Positions 42,871 through 52,245 of a stretch of 64,000 bases of DNA are shown piece after piece. The position numbers and the translations under genes were made by a program. Position 1 is the first letter of the stretch, and each line of letters begins with the position of its first letter. The DNA comes from an uncultured Pseudomonadales bacterium (GTDB taxonomy: Bacteria > Pseudomonadota > Gammaproteobacteria > Pseudomonadales > Azotimanducaceae): the NCBI GenBank assembly GCA_958296165.1, contig OY282447.1, forward strand, positions 558,001-622,000, written 5' to 3'. The notes beneath the pieces were generated by a model, which saw only the letters and a program-made list of their open reading frames with translations, was not told where the DNA came from and searched no databases.

Positions 42871-44091
42871 ATGGCGGATGAGCATTGCATCTACGACGTC
42901 GCGGTGTGCGGCGGCGGCGTGGTCGGGTTGGCGACGGCGTTGGCGCTGGCTGCGGCCGGCCGGCGCGTGGCGCTGATCGAACGGCAGCCGCCGGTGCGTG
43001 CGTACGGCAGTTTGGGGTTCGACGCCCGCAGCGTGGCGCTAACGCCGGCGTCGGTGGGCTTCTTGCGTAACGTGGGTGCCATCGACGCAAGCGAGTTGAC
43101 CGCGATAGACACCATGCGCGTTTGGGAATACGACGGTGCCGCGGCGCTGCGCTTCCGTGCGCCGGTGCGCGGCCCGCTCGCCTGGGTGGTGGAAAACAGC
43201 GCTTTGACTGTGCGCCTATGGCGCCTCGCTGCCGAGCGCGTAGCGCTGTTCGCGCCGGCCGATCTCACCGCGCTCAGCGCCCAACGCCAGAGCGTGGCGC
43301 TCCTCTGCCAATGCGGGGCCTCCCAAGGCGGGGCCGCACACAAACGGATCGAAGCTCGCCTGGTGGTGGCAGCGGACGGAGCGAACAGCCCAGTGCGCTC
43401 GTTCGTGGGCGGCGCCATGCGGCGTGAAAGGCCGCCGTGGTCTGGCCGGCAACGCGCGATCGTCACCGTGGCGCGCCTGCAAGAGCCGCACCGCAACACG
43501 GCCTGGCAGCGCTTCGGCCGCACCGGGCCAGTCGCCCTGCTGCCGTTTGCCGATGCCCACACGGTAGCGGTGATCTGGAGCGCTGCCGAAGCCGTGGTCA
43601 AAGACCTTGAAGGCTTGGACGATGCCGCCTTTCGCCTTGCGCTCGATGCCGAAGTCGAGGGCGCCGGTGGCGGCATCGACGCGGTGGACCGACGTTTCTG
43701 CTTCCCGCTGCAGCAGTCGCTGGCGCACGATTTCAACCCGGCGCCCCGCGTCATTCTGGCCGGTGATGCGGCAAGAACGCTGCATCCGCTTGCCGGCCAA
43801 GGCGTGAATGTCGGCTTGGAAGATGCGCGCGCCATCGCCGCTGCGGCAAGCGAGGGCGACTTGGGCCAATCCGGTCGCTGGCGCCGCTACGCAAGCGCTC
43901 GGCGTCGGCGTTCCAAGCAGATGCTCGCGCTGATGCGGTGGCTGCTCAGCGCCTACTGCGGCGCCGACGCCGGCAAGCCGTGGCGGCGTCTGGCGCGCAA
44001 CGAAGGCGTGCGGCTGATCGATTCCTCGCCAGCCATCAAGGCGCATTTGGTGCGCGAAGCGATGGGCTTCGGGCCATTGGCGGCATCGTGA
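42871..44091 (+). CDS. UbiH/UbiI-family FAD-dependent ubiquinone-biosynthesis hydroxylase
   Basis: A 406-residue flavin monooxygenase likely to hydroxylate a ring position in ubiquinone synthesis. The N-terminal dinucleotide fold reads [29 protein letters not shown], the middle motif [12 protein letters not shown], and the second FAD motif [26 protein letters not shown], split here as seen across residues 295-320. Which position it modifies (UbiH, UbiI or UbiF type) cannot be settled. It diverges from the zapA operon, the same relation as ubiH/ubiI to zapA in Escherichia. Its stop overlaps the gcvT start (GTGA), so the glycine-cleavage genes may be read from the same promoter. Confidence 0.9.
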   Translation: MADEHCIYDVAVCGGGVVGLATALALAAAGRRVALIERQPPVRAYGSLGFDARSVALTPASVGFLRNVGAIDASELTAIDTMRVWEYDGAAALRFRAPVRGPLAWVVENSALTVRLWRLAAERVALFAPADLTALSAQRQSVALLCQCGASQGGAAHKRIEARLVVAADGANSPVRSFVGGAMRRERPPWSGRQRAIVTVARLQEPHRNTAWQRFGRTGPVALLPFADAHTVAVIWSAAEAVVKDLEGLDDAAFRLALDAEVEGAGGGIDAVDRRFCFPLQQSLAHDFNPAPRVILAGDAARTLHPLAGQGVNVGLEDARAIAAAASEGDLGQSGRWRRYASARRRRSKQMLALMRWLLSAYCGADAGKPWRRLARNEGVRLIDSSPAIKAHLVREAMGFGPLAAS

Positions 44092-45179
44092 ACGACGCGC
44101 ACACCCCGCTGTACGAATCCCACTTGCAGTTGGGGGCTCGAATGACGCCCTTCGCCGGCTGGGCCATGCCGCTGCATTACGGTTCGCAGCTAGCCGAGCA
44201 CCATCAAGTACGCCGCGCCGCCGGCATGTTCGACGTTTCGCACATGACCGTCATCGACGTGGCGGGCGAAGGCGCGCGAGAGTTCCTGCGCCGAGTGTTC
44301 GCCAACGACGTCGCCAAAGCCACGCCCGGCAAGGCCGTTTACGGCGTTCTGCTGAACGATGCGGGCGGCATCATCGACGATCTCATCGTCTACGGTCGCG
44401 CCGCCGGCCAGCCGGGCGGCTATCGGCTGGTGACCAATGCGGCGACGCGGCGGCGAGTCGTGGAGTGGCTCGGCCAAAGCGCGGCAAACCATGCGGTGTC
44501 CATCCGCGAACGGCCCGATCTGGCGATCATCGCTTGCCAAGGCCCGCACGCGCTGCGTTTGTTCACGGCCGCCACGGCCGTCGATGTCTCCGGCTTGCGG
44601 CCATTCGGCGCTCTCGAACACGATGCCTGGCTGGTCGCCCGCACCGGCTACACCGGCGAAGATGGCGTCGAGGCCATCCTGCCCGGCGAGCAGGCGGCGG
44701 ATCTTTGGCGGCGTCTGCACGCGGCTGGCGTGGCGCCGACGGGTCTTGCGGCGCGAGACACGCTGCGTTTGGAAGCTGGCCTCAATCTGTGCGGCCAAGA
44801 CATGGACGAGACCACCACCCCGCTCGAATCCAACCTCGCTTGGAGCGTCGCGTGGGCGCCCGCCGACCGAGCTTTCATAGGCCGCGAGAGCCTCGCCAGG
44901 CAACGCAGCGCCAAGCCGGCACAAAGGCTGTGCGGCATCGTCTTGGAGGGCAAGGGCGTGCTGCGCCACGGCAATCGCGTCATCACCGACCACGGCACGG
45001 GCGCGATCACCAGCGGCACGTTTTCGCCGACCTTGGGTTACAGTATTGGCTTGGCGCGCGTGCCACGCGGCGCACAGGGGCGGTGTACCGTCGAACTGCG
45101 CGGCAAGTCGACGGCGGCGCGGCCAGCGCTCATAGTCAAGCCGCCTTTCGTGCGGCACGGGAGACGGGTTTATCAGTGA
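44088..45179 (+). CDS. gcvT: Aminomethyltransferase, glycine cleavage T protein
   Basis: A 363-residue enzyme that transfers the methylene group from aminomethyl-lipoyl GcvH to tetrahydrofolate, releasing ammonia. The N-terminal THF-binding fold begins [21 protein letters not shown], with [16 protein letters not shown] and [15 protein letters not shown] as characteristic GcvT motifs and [16 protein letters not shown] in the second half. The GTG start at 44088 overlaps the hydroxylase stop; its own stop overlaps the gcvH start. No glycine riboswitch lies before the gene, so regulation would come from the upstream hydroxylase promoter or elsewhere. Confidence 0.95.
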   Translation: MNDAHTPLYESHLQLGARMTPFAGWAMPLHYGSQLAEHHQVRRAAGMFDVSHMTVIDVAGEGAREFLRRVFANDVAKATPGKAVYGVLLNDAGGIIDDLIVYGRAAGQPGGYRLVTNAATRRRVVEWLGQSAANHAVSIRERPDLAIIACQGPHALRLFTAATAVDVSGLRPFGALEHDAWLVARTGYTGEDGVEAILPGEQAADLWRRLHAAGVAPTGLAARDTLRLEAGLNLCGQDMDETTTPLESNLAWSVAWAPADRAFIGRESLARQRSAKPAQRLCGIVLEGKGVLRHGNRVITDHGTGAITSGTFSPTLGYSIGLARVPRGAQGRCTVELRGKSTAARPALIVKPPFVRHGRRVYQ

Positions 45180-45571
45180 ACGAAGCACCCATTGAACTGC
45201 GATACGCGACCAGCCACGAGTGGGCGCGTTTGGAAGACGGCGTCGTGACCGTCGGCATCACCGATTTCGCCCAGGAGGCGCTCGGCGACGTGGTGTACGT
45301 CGAACAGCCGGAGGTGGGGCAGCAGGCGCAAGCGGGTGAGGAAATCGGCGTGGTGGAATCCGTAAAGGCCGCCGTGGACGTCTACGCGCCGGTATCCGGG
45401 GTGGTGGTGGAAGTGAACGACGACTTAGACGACGCCCCGGAGTTGGTCAACCACGAGCCCTACGGCGACGGCTGGTTCTATAGATTGAGGCCGGACGATC
45501 CGGAAGCGGTAGACGACCTGCTCGACGCCGACGCCTATCTGGAACACTGCGAACAAGAGAGCGGCGACTAA
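45176..45571 (+). CDS. gcvH: Glycine cleavage system H protein (lipoyl carrier)
   Basis: A 131-residue lipoyl-carrier protein that shuttles the aminomethyl group between the P, T and L proteins. The lipoylated lysine is Lys-64 in [18 protein letters not shown]. Other conserved parts are [14 protein letters not shown] at the start and [14 protein letters not shown] near the end. The GTG start at 45176 overlaps the gcvT stop (GTGA). Length agrees with the family (about 125-130). gcvPA follows after 8 bases. Confidence 0.96.
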   Translation: MNEAPIELRYATSHEWARLEDGVVTVGITDFAQEALGDVVYVEQPEVGQQAQAGEEIGVVESVKAAVDVYAPVSGVVVEVNDDLDDAPELVNHEPYGDGWFYRLRPDDPEAVDDLLDADAYLEHCEQESGD

Positions 45572-45579
45572 GCCTGCGC

Positions 45580-46941
45580 GTGCCGTTCATCCCGCACACA
45601 CCCGCCGACGTCCGCTCTATGTTGGAGCGCATCGGCGCAGCCTCCATCGACGAATTGTTCGACGAGATCGACCCGGCCCTGATGGGTGCCGATTTCGGCG
45701 CGATCGACAGCGGCGTGGACGAGATGACCATGCTGGCCGAGCTGGCGGCCAGCGCTCGCCAAGACGAAACCGGGCCGTGCTTCATCGGCGCCGGCTGCTA
45801 CGACCACCACATTCCCGCCGCCGTGTGGGACATCGCCTCGCGCGGCGAGTTCCTCACCGCCTATACGCCCTATCAGGCCGAGGCCAGCCAAGGCACGCTG
45901 CAGCTCATCTACGAATACCAGAGCATGATGATCGCTCTGACCGGCATGGAAGTCGCCAACGCATCCGTGTACGACGGCGGCGGAGCGCTGGCTGAATCGG
46001 TGCTGATGGCGGTGCGCGCCAACAGGCGCGCCAAGGGCGTCGATCTGCACCACGTGGCCATCGCCGGCGCTTGCCACCCGCACTATGTGGACGCCGCCGC
46101 AAGCATCGTCCGCAATCAAGGCATCGCGGTGGATCGCCTTGACTTTGGCCGCGACGGGCAGGCGTGCCTCGATGCGCTGGATGCCGCCGGCGCACCGGCC
46201 GCGGTGGTCGTACAGCAACCGAACTTCTTCGGCTTGATCGAGCCGGTGGACGACATCGTGCGCATCGCGCACGAGCGCGGCGCTCTGGTGATCGCCGTGG
46301 TGAATCCGCTCGCCTTGGCACTCCTCAAGCCGCCCGGCGAGTGGGGCGACCGAGGCGCGGACATCGTGTGCGGCGACGGCCAGCCGCTGGGCATTCCGAT
46401 GGCTTCCGGCGGGCCGTCGTTCGGCTTCATCTGCACGCGCCGCAGCCATGTGCGGCAGTTGCCCGGCCGCATCGTCGGACGCACCACGGATCGCGCTGGC
46501 CGGCCCGGCTTTACGCTCACCTTGCAAGCGAGGGAACAGCACATCCGGCGCGGCAAGGCCACCTCCAACATCTGCACCAACCAAGGCCTTCTGGTCACCG
46601 CGGCCACCATCCATCTCGCCCTGATGGGCGCCGACGGATTGCGCCGGGCCGCGGCTGGCAGCCATGCCAAGACCGGCCGCCTAGTGCGCGAACTGACCGC
46701 CATCGAGGGCGTGTCGCAGCGCTTTGCGGCGCCGTTCTTCCACGAGTGCGTGATCGACTTAGGCCAGCCGGCAGACCCAGTGGCAGCGACGCTGGCCGAC
46801 GCCGGCCTGCTCGCCGGCCTGCCGCTTGAACGTTACTACCCGGAGCTGGCGAACTGCCTCTTGGTGTGCGCTACAGAGAAGCGCACCGAGGCCGAGATCG
46901 CGCGCTTCGGCACCGCCTTGGCCGGAGCGCTCGGACGATGA
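45580..46941 (+). CDS. gcvPA: Glycine dehydrogenase (decarboxylating) subunit 1
   Basis: A 453-residue N-terminal half of the P protein, used by organisms that split GcvP in two. The first residues [18 protein letters not shown] and [18 protein letters not shown], followed by [20 protein letters not shown], are diagnostic for GcvPA, and [13 protein letters not shown] is near residue 330. It pairs with GcvPB to form an alpha2-beta2 enzyme decarboxylating glycine. A GTG start is used; its stop overlaps the gcvPB start (ATGA). Confidence 0.95.
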   Translation: MPFIPHTPADVRSMLERIGAASIDELFDEIDPALMGADFGAIDSGVDEMTMLAELAASARQDETGPCFIGAGCYDHHIPAAVWDIASRGEFLTAYTPYQAEASQGTLQLIYEYQSMMIALTGMEVANASVYDGGGALAESVLMAVRANRRAKGVDLHHVAIAGACHPHYVDAAASIVRNQGIAVDRLDFGRDGQACLDALDAAGAPAAVVVQQPNFFGLIEPVDDIVRIAHERGALVIAVVNPLALALLKPPGEWGDRGADIVCGDGQPLGIPMASGGPSFGFICTRRSHVRQLPGRIVGRTTDRAGRPGFTLTLQAREQHIRRGKATSNICTNQGLLVTAATIHLALMGADGLRRAAAGSHAKTGRLVRELTAIEGVSQRFAAPFFHECVIDLGQPADPVAATLADAGLLAGLPLERYYPELANCLLVCATEKRTEAEIARFGTALAGALGR

Positions 46942-48398
46942 CGGCGGGCAAGACGATCTACGACATCGGCCGCACCGGCCGCTCCGCCGCCAGCCAGCAC
47001 ACGCCGAGCGGCGACGTCGCGGCTCTGCCAAGCGCCTGCCTGCGGTCCACCCCGCCGCAACTGCCGGAAGTTTCCGAACTGCAAGCAGTGCGCCACTACA
47101 CCGGCCTGTCGGCAAAGAACTTCGCCATCGACCGGCAGTTCTATCCGCTCGGCTCCTGCACGATGAAGTACAACCCGCGCGGCGCCCACCGAGCCGCCAG
47201 CCAGCCGGGCTTCCTAAACCGCCATCCGCTAGCGCCGGCAACCGTAAGCCAAGGCTTCCTCGCCTGCCTGCACGACTTGCAGGAGGTGCTGAAGGCCGTC
47301 ACCGGCATGGCGGCGGTGTCGTTGACGCCTATGGCCGGCGCCCAGGGCGAGTTCACGGGCGTGGCCATGATTCGCGCCTACCACGACGCCCGCGGCGACC
47401 GAGACAGGCGCGAGATCGTGGTGCCGAGCGCCGCGCACGGCACCAATCCCGCCACCGCCACGATGTGCGGCTACACAGCGCGGGAGGTGGCGGTCGGCGC
47501 GGACGGCGACGTGGACATGGAGGAACTCAAGGCCGCGATTGGCAAGCACACGGCCGGCATCATGCTCACCAATCCCTCCACTTGCGGCGTTTTCGAGCGG
47601 CGCATTCTGGAGATCTCCGACCTCGTCCACGACGCCGGCGGCCTGCTGTACTACGACGGCGCCAACTTGAACGCCATCCTCGGCAAGGTGCGGCCGGCAG
47701 ACATGGGCTTCGACGTGCTGCACACGAATCTGCACAAGACCTTCGCCACGCCGCACGGCGGCGGCGGCCCCGGCGCCGGCCCGGTGGCCGTGAACGAACG
47801 TCTGCTGCCGTTTCTGCCCACTCCCTGGGTCGAGCGCGCCGAGAACGGCGGCTACCGTTGGGTAGACGAGACGGCCCGGCCGCAGTCCATCGGCAGACTG
47901 TCCGCTTTCATGGGCAACGCCGGCATCCTGCTGCGGGCGTTGGCCTACGCCCGAATGCTCGGCCGCGAGGGCATGACGCGGGTGGGCGAATACGCCACTT
48001 TGAACGCCAACTACCTGATGGCGCGGCTGCGCGACGCGGGTTTCCAGCTAGCCTACCCAGATCGCCGCGCCAGCCACGAGTTCATAATCACCTTGCGCCA
48101 AGAGGCGAAGCAGTGGGGGGTGACCGCCATGGACTTCGCCAAGCGCCTATTGGACTACGGTTTCCACGCGCCCACCACCTACTTCCCGCTGCTGGTCGCC
48201 GAATGCCTGCTCATCGAACCCACGGAAACGGAGACGAAGGAGGAACTAGACGCCTTCGCCGACGCCATGCAGCGCATCCGCGAGGAAGCCGAGCGCGACC
48301 CGGAACTGGTGAAGACGGCACCTCACAGCCTGCCGATAGAACGACTCGACGACGTGAAGGCCGCCCGCGAGCTAGACCTCGGCGGCCCGCCGGGCTAG
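46938..48398 (+). CDS. gcvPB: Glycine dehydrogenase (decarboxylating) subunit 2
   Basis: A 486-residue PLP-binding half of the P protein. The cofactor lysine is Lys-267 in [20 protein letters not shown]. Other hallmarks are [29 protein letters not shown] and [13 protein letters not shown]. Together with gcvT, gcvH and gcvPA it completes the dedicated glycine-cleavage proteins; the L protein (dihydrolipoamide dehydrogenase) is not in the window and is usually shared with other complexes. The gene ends 20 bases before the convergent acyl-CoA dehydrogenase gene. Confidence 0.96.
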   Translation: MTAGKTIYDIGRTGRSAASQHTPSGDVAALPSACLRSTPPQLPEVSELQAVRHYTGLSAKNFAIDRQFYPLGSCTMKYNPRGAHRAASQPGFLNRHPLAPATVSQGFLACLHDLQEVLKAVTGMAAVSLTPMAGAQGEFTGVAMIRAYHDARGDRDRREIVVPSAAHGTNPATATMCGYTAREVAVGADGDVDMEELKAAIGKHTAGIMLTNPSTCGVFERRILEISDLVHDAGGLLYYDGANLNAILGKVRPADMGFDVLHTNLHKTFATPHGGGGPGAGPVAVNERLLPFLPTPWVERAENGGYRWVDETARPQSIGRLSAFMGNAGILLRALAYARMLGREGMTRVGEYATLNANYLMARLRDAGFQLAYPDRRASHEFIITLRQEAKQWGVTAMDFAKRLLDYGFHAPTTYFPLLVAECLLIEPTETETKEELDAFADAMQRIREEAERDPELVKTAPHSLPIERLDDVKAARELDLGGPPG

Positions 48399-48418
48399 GC
48401 GCCGTCGGCGGGCAGCGC

Positions 48419-49696
48419 CTACCGAGAGCGCCCGAAGTTCTCGTCGTAGTTGCGCAGTTCGGCACGGCCCACCACCAGATGATGCACTTCGTCCGGGCCG
48501 TCCGCGATGCGCAATGTGCGTTGCCCGGTGTACATGCCGGCAAGCGGCGTCCACTGCGAGACGCCGGCCGCGCCGTGCATCTGAATCGCCTGGTCGATGA
48601 TCTGGCAGACCCGCTCCGGGATCATCGCCTTGCACATGTGGACCCACACCCTGGCTTCGCGGTTGCCGAGCACGTCCATGGCCTTGGCTGCTTTCAGCAC
48701 CATGAGCCGCATCGCTTCGATCTCGATGCGGGCGCGGGAGACCAGCTCCAGATTCTTGCCCAGCTGCACTAGCGGCCGGCCGAAGGCTTCTCGGGACATG
48801 CCGCGGCGCACCATCAAGTCCAAGGCGCGCTCGGCTTGGCCTACCGATCTCATGCAGTGGTGGATGCGGCCAGGGCCAAGGCGACCTTGGGAAATCTCGA
48901 AGCCGCGGCCCTCGCCGAGGAGCATGTTCTCCTTCGGCACGCGGGCGTCGTTGAAGCGCAAGTGCATGTGGCCGTGCGGGGCGTCGTCGTGGCCGAAGAC
49001 CGTCATCGGTTCGATGATCTCCACGCCAGGCGTGTCCTTCGGCACCAGAATCTGCGATTGCTGGCGGTGCGGCGGCGCATCTGGGTTGGTCTGCACCATG
49101 GCGATCATGATCTTGCAGCGCGAGTCGCCGGCGCCGGAGATGTAGAACTTCGAGCCATTCAACACCCACTCGTCGCCGTCCAAGCGCGCCTGCGTCGCAA
49201 TCTGCTTGGCGTCCGATGACGCGAGGTTGGGTTCCGTCATGGCGTAGGCGGAACGGATTTCGCCAGCGAGCAGCGGCTTCAGCCACTGCTCCTTCTGCTC
49301 CTCCGTGCCGTAGCGCTCTAGCACCTCCATGTTGCCGGTGTCCGGGGCGCTGCAATTCAGGCACTCCGACGCTATCGGGTTCTTGCCGAGCTCGGCGGCG
49401 ATGTAGGCGTAGTCGAGATTCTTGAGGCCCTCGCCGGTGTCGGCGTCCGGCAGGAAGAAGTTCCACAGGCCATTGGACTTGGCCTTGCCCTTGAGGCTGC
49501 CCAAGATGTCTTCCTGGCGCGGCGACAGGCTCCAGCGGTCGCCGTGCTCGAAGGCGGCATCGAAATACTCCGCCGTTCTCGGTTCAATGTCCTCGGCGAT
49601 GAACTTCGTCACTGCCGCGTACAGCGGCGCCACGGCCTCGCTCATCACGAGATTGTTCAGGTCGGCATCGATATCGGCTTGCGCGGCTTGCGCCAT
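48419..49696 (-). CDS. Acyl-CoA dehydrogenase (ACAD10/11-like)
   Basis: A 425-residue FAD enzyme of fatty-acid or related acyl-CoA oxidation. The middle domain shows AYAMTEPNLASSDAKQI and WVLNGSKFYISGAGD; the C-terminal helical domain has GPGRIHHCMRSVGQAERALD and QMHGAAGVSQWTPLAGMY. At the place of the usual catalytic Glu (YEG in medium-chain enzymes) the sequence is RIADGPDEVHH, the form I associate with the ACAD10/11-like branch. The substrate is unknown. No cluster partner is evident: neighbours are gcvPB (convergent) and a small gene transcribed divergently. Confidence 0.92.
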   Translation of the reverse strand: MAQAAQADIDADLNNLVMSEAVAPLYAAVTKFIAEDIEPRTAEYFDAAFEHGDRWSLSPRQEDILGSLKGKAKSNGLWNFFLPDADTGEGLKNLDYAYIAAELGKNPIASECLNCSAPDTGNMEVLERYGTEEQKEQWLKPLLAGEIRSAYAMTEPNLASSDAKQIATQARLDGDEWVLNGSKFYISGAGDSRCKIMIAMVQTNPDAPPHRQQSQILVPKDTPGVEIIEPMTVFGHDDAPHGHMHLRFNDARVPKENMLLGEGRGFEISQGRLGPGRIHHCMRSVGQAERALDLMVRRGMSREAFGRPLVQLGKNLELVSRARIEIEAMRLMVLKAAKAMDVLGNREARVWVHMCKAMIPERVCQIIDQAIQMHGAAGVSQWTPLAGMYTGQRTLRIADGPDEVHHLVVGRAELRNYDENFGRSR

Positions 49697-49845
49697 TCGT
49701 CTTCCCCTGGGGCTGCGGTTGATGTGGCGAGATTGTAGCGAGACTCGTGGCCCTGCGGGTCAGCCATGCCGAGCTCTCGCGCGAGTTCACCGCCGCACCG
49801 CTTGTTGGTACGATCCGCGTTCAGTGCCGTGAGCTCGCCAGCAAC

Positions 49846-50130
49846 ATGAAGAAGTACCCGCCCACTGCCAAGGAACTGCGCGATTGGATGGACCAAAAGG
49901 GCCTGTCCAACAAAGACGTCGCCAAAGCGCTGCGGCTCTCGGACGGGCGCGTGGTGCGCTTTTGGACCACCAAGAAGGACGCCCGCCCCATCCCCTATCC
50001 GAGCTGGTACACGCTACGGCACAAGTTCCGCAAGCGCCCGGACAAGCCGAAGAAGAAATACGACGCCGAGGCAGAAGCGCCGGCCGCAGGAAGCGACACG
50101 GACGGCAAGCGGCAGGACGCCCATGGCTGA
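49846..50130 (+). CDS. Small basic HTH-like protein overlapping aroA
   Basis: A 94-residue protein not assigned to a known family. Residues 6-40 (TAKELRDWMDQKGLSNKDVA followed by KALRLSDGRVVRFW) have the spacing of a Cro/CI helix-turn-helix. A basic stretch (LRHKFRKRPDKPKKK) and an acidic/alanine tail follow. The ATG at 49846 is the only one fitting; it has no strong ribosome site. The last 8 bases overlap the aroA start, suggesting cotranscription and coupling. It could be a DNA-binding regulator of the aroA transcript; that is inference. Confidence 0.7.
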   Translation: MKKYPPTAKELRDWMDQKGLSNKDVAKALRLSDGRVVRFWTTKKDARPIPYPSWYTLRHKFRKRPDKPKKKYDAEAEAPAAGSDTDGKRQDAHG

Positions 50131-51400
50131 CGCCGAGAGCCCCACGCGGCGCATCGAGCGCGTTGAACGTCCATTTCGCTCGCAAGTGACGTTGCCGGGC
50201 AGCAAGTCCATCGCCTTGCGCCACATTCTGATGTCCGCTCTGGCGGCAGCGCCGACGCGCCTGCTTGGCGTGCCGCGCTGCGACGACGTGGACGTGATGT
50301 TCGACGCCGTCGCGCGGCTGGGCTGCACGGTAGAGAGGCACGGCACGGCGGCCCTGCTCACGCCGCCCGCATCGCCCAGCCCAGCCGCCGTTGCACTCGA
50401 TCTCGGCGCGAGCGGCGTATCGCTGCGGCTGCTGCTCGCCGCCGCCATGCTGCGAACCACACGGACCAGCTTCAGCGGCCATGCGCAGCTGTGCAGGCGG
50501 CCGAACGCTGACCTGCTGGAGGCGTTGCGGCAGCTCGGCTGCCAAGTTCAATCCAACGGCGGCTTTCTGCCGATCAGCGTTGCCGGCCCGGCCGAGCCGG
50601 CGCCTTCGACGACCTTGAAGACCAGCGTTTCCAGCCAATACCTCTCCGCCCTGCTGATGGCCGCGCCGCGTCTGCCCGCTGGCCTCGCCATCCATCTCGA
50701 AGACGAATCCACCAGCGCCTCCTATGTGGACGTGACGCAAGCGGAAATGGCGCGCCGCGGCGTCCATATTCGCAAAGTGGACGCAACCACCGTCTTGGTG
50801 CCGCACGGACAATACGCGGGAGGCGAAGTGACCCTCGAAGGCGATGCGTCCGCAGCGACCTACCACGCCGCCTTGGCCACCCTGCACGGCAGCAGCGTGG
50901 CGTTCGCCAATCTCGGCGCCGCTTCCCGGCAAGGCGACTACGGCTTTCTTGCCGTGTGCGAGAGAGCCGGCGCCGTGGTCGAGCGCGGCGAGCACACGAC
51001 CACCGTTCAAGGGCCGCGACGATTGGCCTCGGTGGGCGAAGTGGACATGATCGACATGCCGGACGCCGCGCCGACGCTGATGGCCCTCGCACCGTTTCTG
51101 CCGGAACCCACGCACATCACCGGCATTGCCACCCTGCGCGTAAAGGAGTGCGACCGGATCGCAGCCGGCACTTGCGAACTGCGCAAAGCTGGCGTTCAGG
51201 TGGACGAATACGCCGCCGCCATGACCATCCACCCGGGCGCGACTTTCCAGGGCGCTACATTCGACACATACGAGGACCACCGCATGGCGATGGCGCTTTC
51301 GGTACTGGCCAGCAAGGTCGGCGCATGCCGGATCCGCGGCGCGGATTGCGTGTCGAAGACCTACGCCGACTACTGGCAGGACTTCGAGCGCATCTACTGA
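50123..51400 (+). CDS. aroA: 3-phosphoshikimate 1-carboxyvinyltransferase (EPSP synthase)
   Basis: A 425-residue shikimate-pathway enzyme joining shikimate-3-phosphate and phosphoenolpyruvate. The phosphate/substrate loop reads LPGSKSIALRHILMSALAA, the central part LDLGASGVSLRLLLAAAML and FSGHAQLCRRPNADLLEALRQ, and the C-terminal motifs are RVKECDRIAAGTCELRK and YEDHRMAMALSVLASKV. Length and both inverse-alpha/beta domains are complete. The N-terminal motif has Ile-Ala where most enzymes have Ile-Ser-Asn-Arg, a mild deviation. It is transcribed behind the small HTH-like gene, not with serC, pheA or cmk. The 3' end overlaps the convergent PhyH gene by 7 bases. Confidence 0.95.
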   Translation: MADAESPTRRIERVERPFRSQVTLPGSKSIALRHILMSALAAAPTRLLGVPRCDDVDVMFDAVARLGCTVERHGTAALLTPPASPSPAAVALDLGASGVSLRLLLAAAMLRTTRTSFSGHAQLCRRPNADLLEALRQLGCQVQSNGGFLPISVAGPAEPAPSTTLKTSVSSQYLSALLMAAPRLPAGLAIHLEDESTSASYVDVTQAEMARRGVHIRKVDATTVLVPHGQYAGGEVTLEGDASAATYHAALATLHGSSVAFANLGAASRQGDYGFLAVCERAGAVVERGEHTTTVQGPRRLASVGEVDMIDMPDAAPTLMALAPFLPEPTHITGIATLRVKECDRIAAGTCELRKAGVQVDEYAAAMTIHPGATFQGATFDTYEDHRMAMALSVLASKVGACRIRGADCVSKTYADYWQDFERIY

Positions 51401-52245
51401 TCGACGGCGCCCGCCCGCTGCCGCTCGGCAATCGCTGCACGCACGCGACGGCTCGCGTGTTCGCCCGTATCTGCGCCACGGTCGTACACCAGCTTGCCGG
51501 CAGCGACGAACGGCACCGCCTGTGCCCAGAGGTCGCCGTTGCTGGCGTAGATCGGCGCCGCGGTGTATTGCGTGAGATAGGCGCGACGCAGCTTGTCGGT
51601 GGTATTGGCGCCGCTGCGGTGCAGGCTGGTGCTGGTGAACACGGCCACGCTGCCAGCCGGCATCTCGCAAAGCTCGCCGGGATCGTTGCCTTCGTATCCC
51701 ACCAAGTCGTTGCTGCCGGGCTCGTGGCGATGCGCGAAGACGGTGTTGCGCGAGCCGACGCGGCGGTGCGGCAGCACGGAGATCGTGCCGTTCTCGCGAG
51801 TCATGTCGTCGAGCGCGCACCAGCAGGTGAGATAGGGCGCGTGGGTGTTGCCCGGATCGCGGAAGTTCACGTAGCCCGAATCCTGGTGCCAAGCGAACCG
51901 CATGCCCTGCTCGGCGCCCTTCACCACCCATTGTTCGTTGAACAGATACACCGTAGGACCGAGCAAAGCCGTGGTGATGGAGCGCATCAACTCGCCGAAC
52001 ACGAAATCGCGCATCCGCTCGCTGTCGCGGTAGCGGTTGGATATGAAGTAGCGCTTGCCACGGTGCGTGATGCCGAACACGTCCGTGCCGCGCCTCTCAA
52101 GCCAAAGATCGGTGCGCTCAACGAATACGGCGCATTCCTCGCGCAGCATGGCGAGCGTCGCGTCGTCGATCACGGATTCGAGAATCACGAAGCCGTCATC
52201 GGCGAAGCGACGGCGGGCGGCAGTTGACACTTGCATCGAAGTCAC
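51394..52245 (-). CDS. Phytanoyl-CoA dioxygenase (PhyH) family protein coupled to a ParA-like ATPase
   Basis: A 283-residue predicted Fe(II)/2-oxoglutarate dioxygenase. Fold markers are RRFADDGFVILESVIDD, the metal motif FAWHQDSGYVNFRD (His-x-Asp) and the distal His in VFTSTSLHRSGANTTDKLRRAY, with the Arg that binds 2-oxoglutarate. It is unlike the PhyH protein at 4.3-5.3 kb beyond the fold. The ATG overlaps the stop of the ParA-like gene (ATGA), so it is translated from the same message. The substrate is unknown. Confidence 0.88.
   Translation of the reverse strand: MTSMQVSTAARRRFADDGFVILESVIDDATLAMLREECAVFVERTDLWLERRGTDVFGITHRGKRYFISNRYRDSERMRDFVFGELMRSITTALLGPTVYLFNEQWVVKGAEQGMRFAWHQDSGYVNFRDPGNTHAPYLTCWCALDDMTRENGTISVLPHRRVGSRNTVFAHRHEPGSNDLVGYEGNDPGELCEMPAGSVAVFTSTSLHRSGANTTDKLRRAYLTQYTAAPIYASNGDLWAQAVPFVAAGKLVYDRGADTGEHASRRVRAAIAERQRAGAVDQ

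Noticed and set aside
44000-44088. Glycine riboswitch before gcvT
   Set aside because: There is no leader: gcvT starts inside the stop of the upstream gene, and no tandem aptamer-like sequence was seen.
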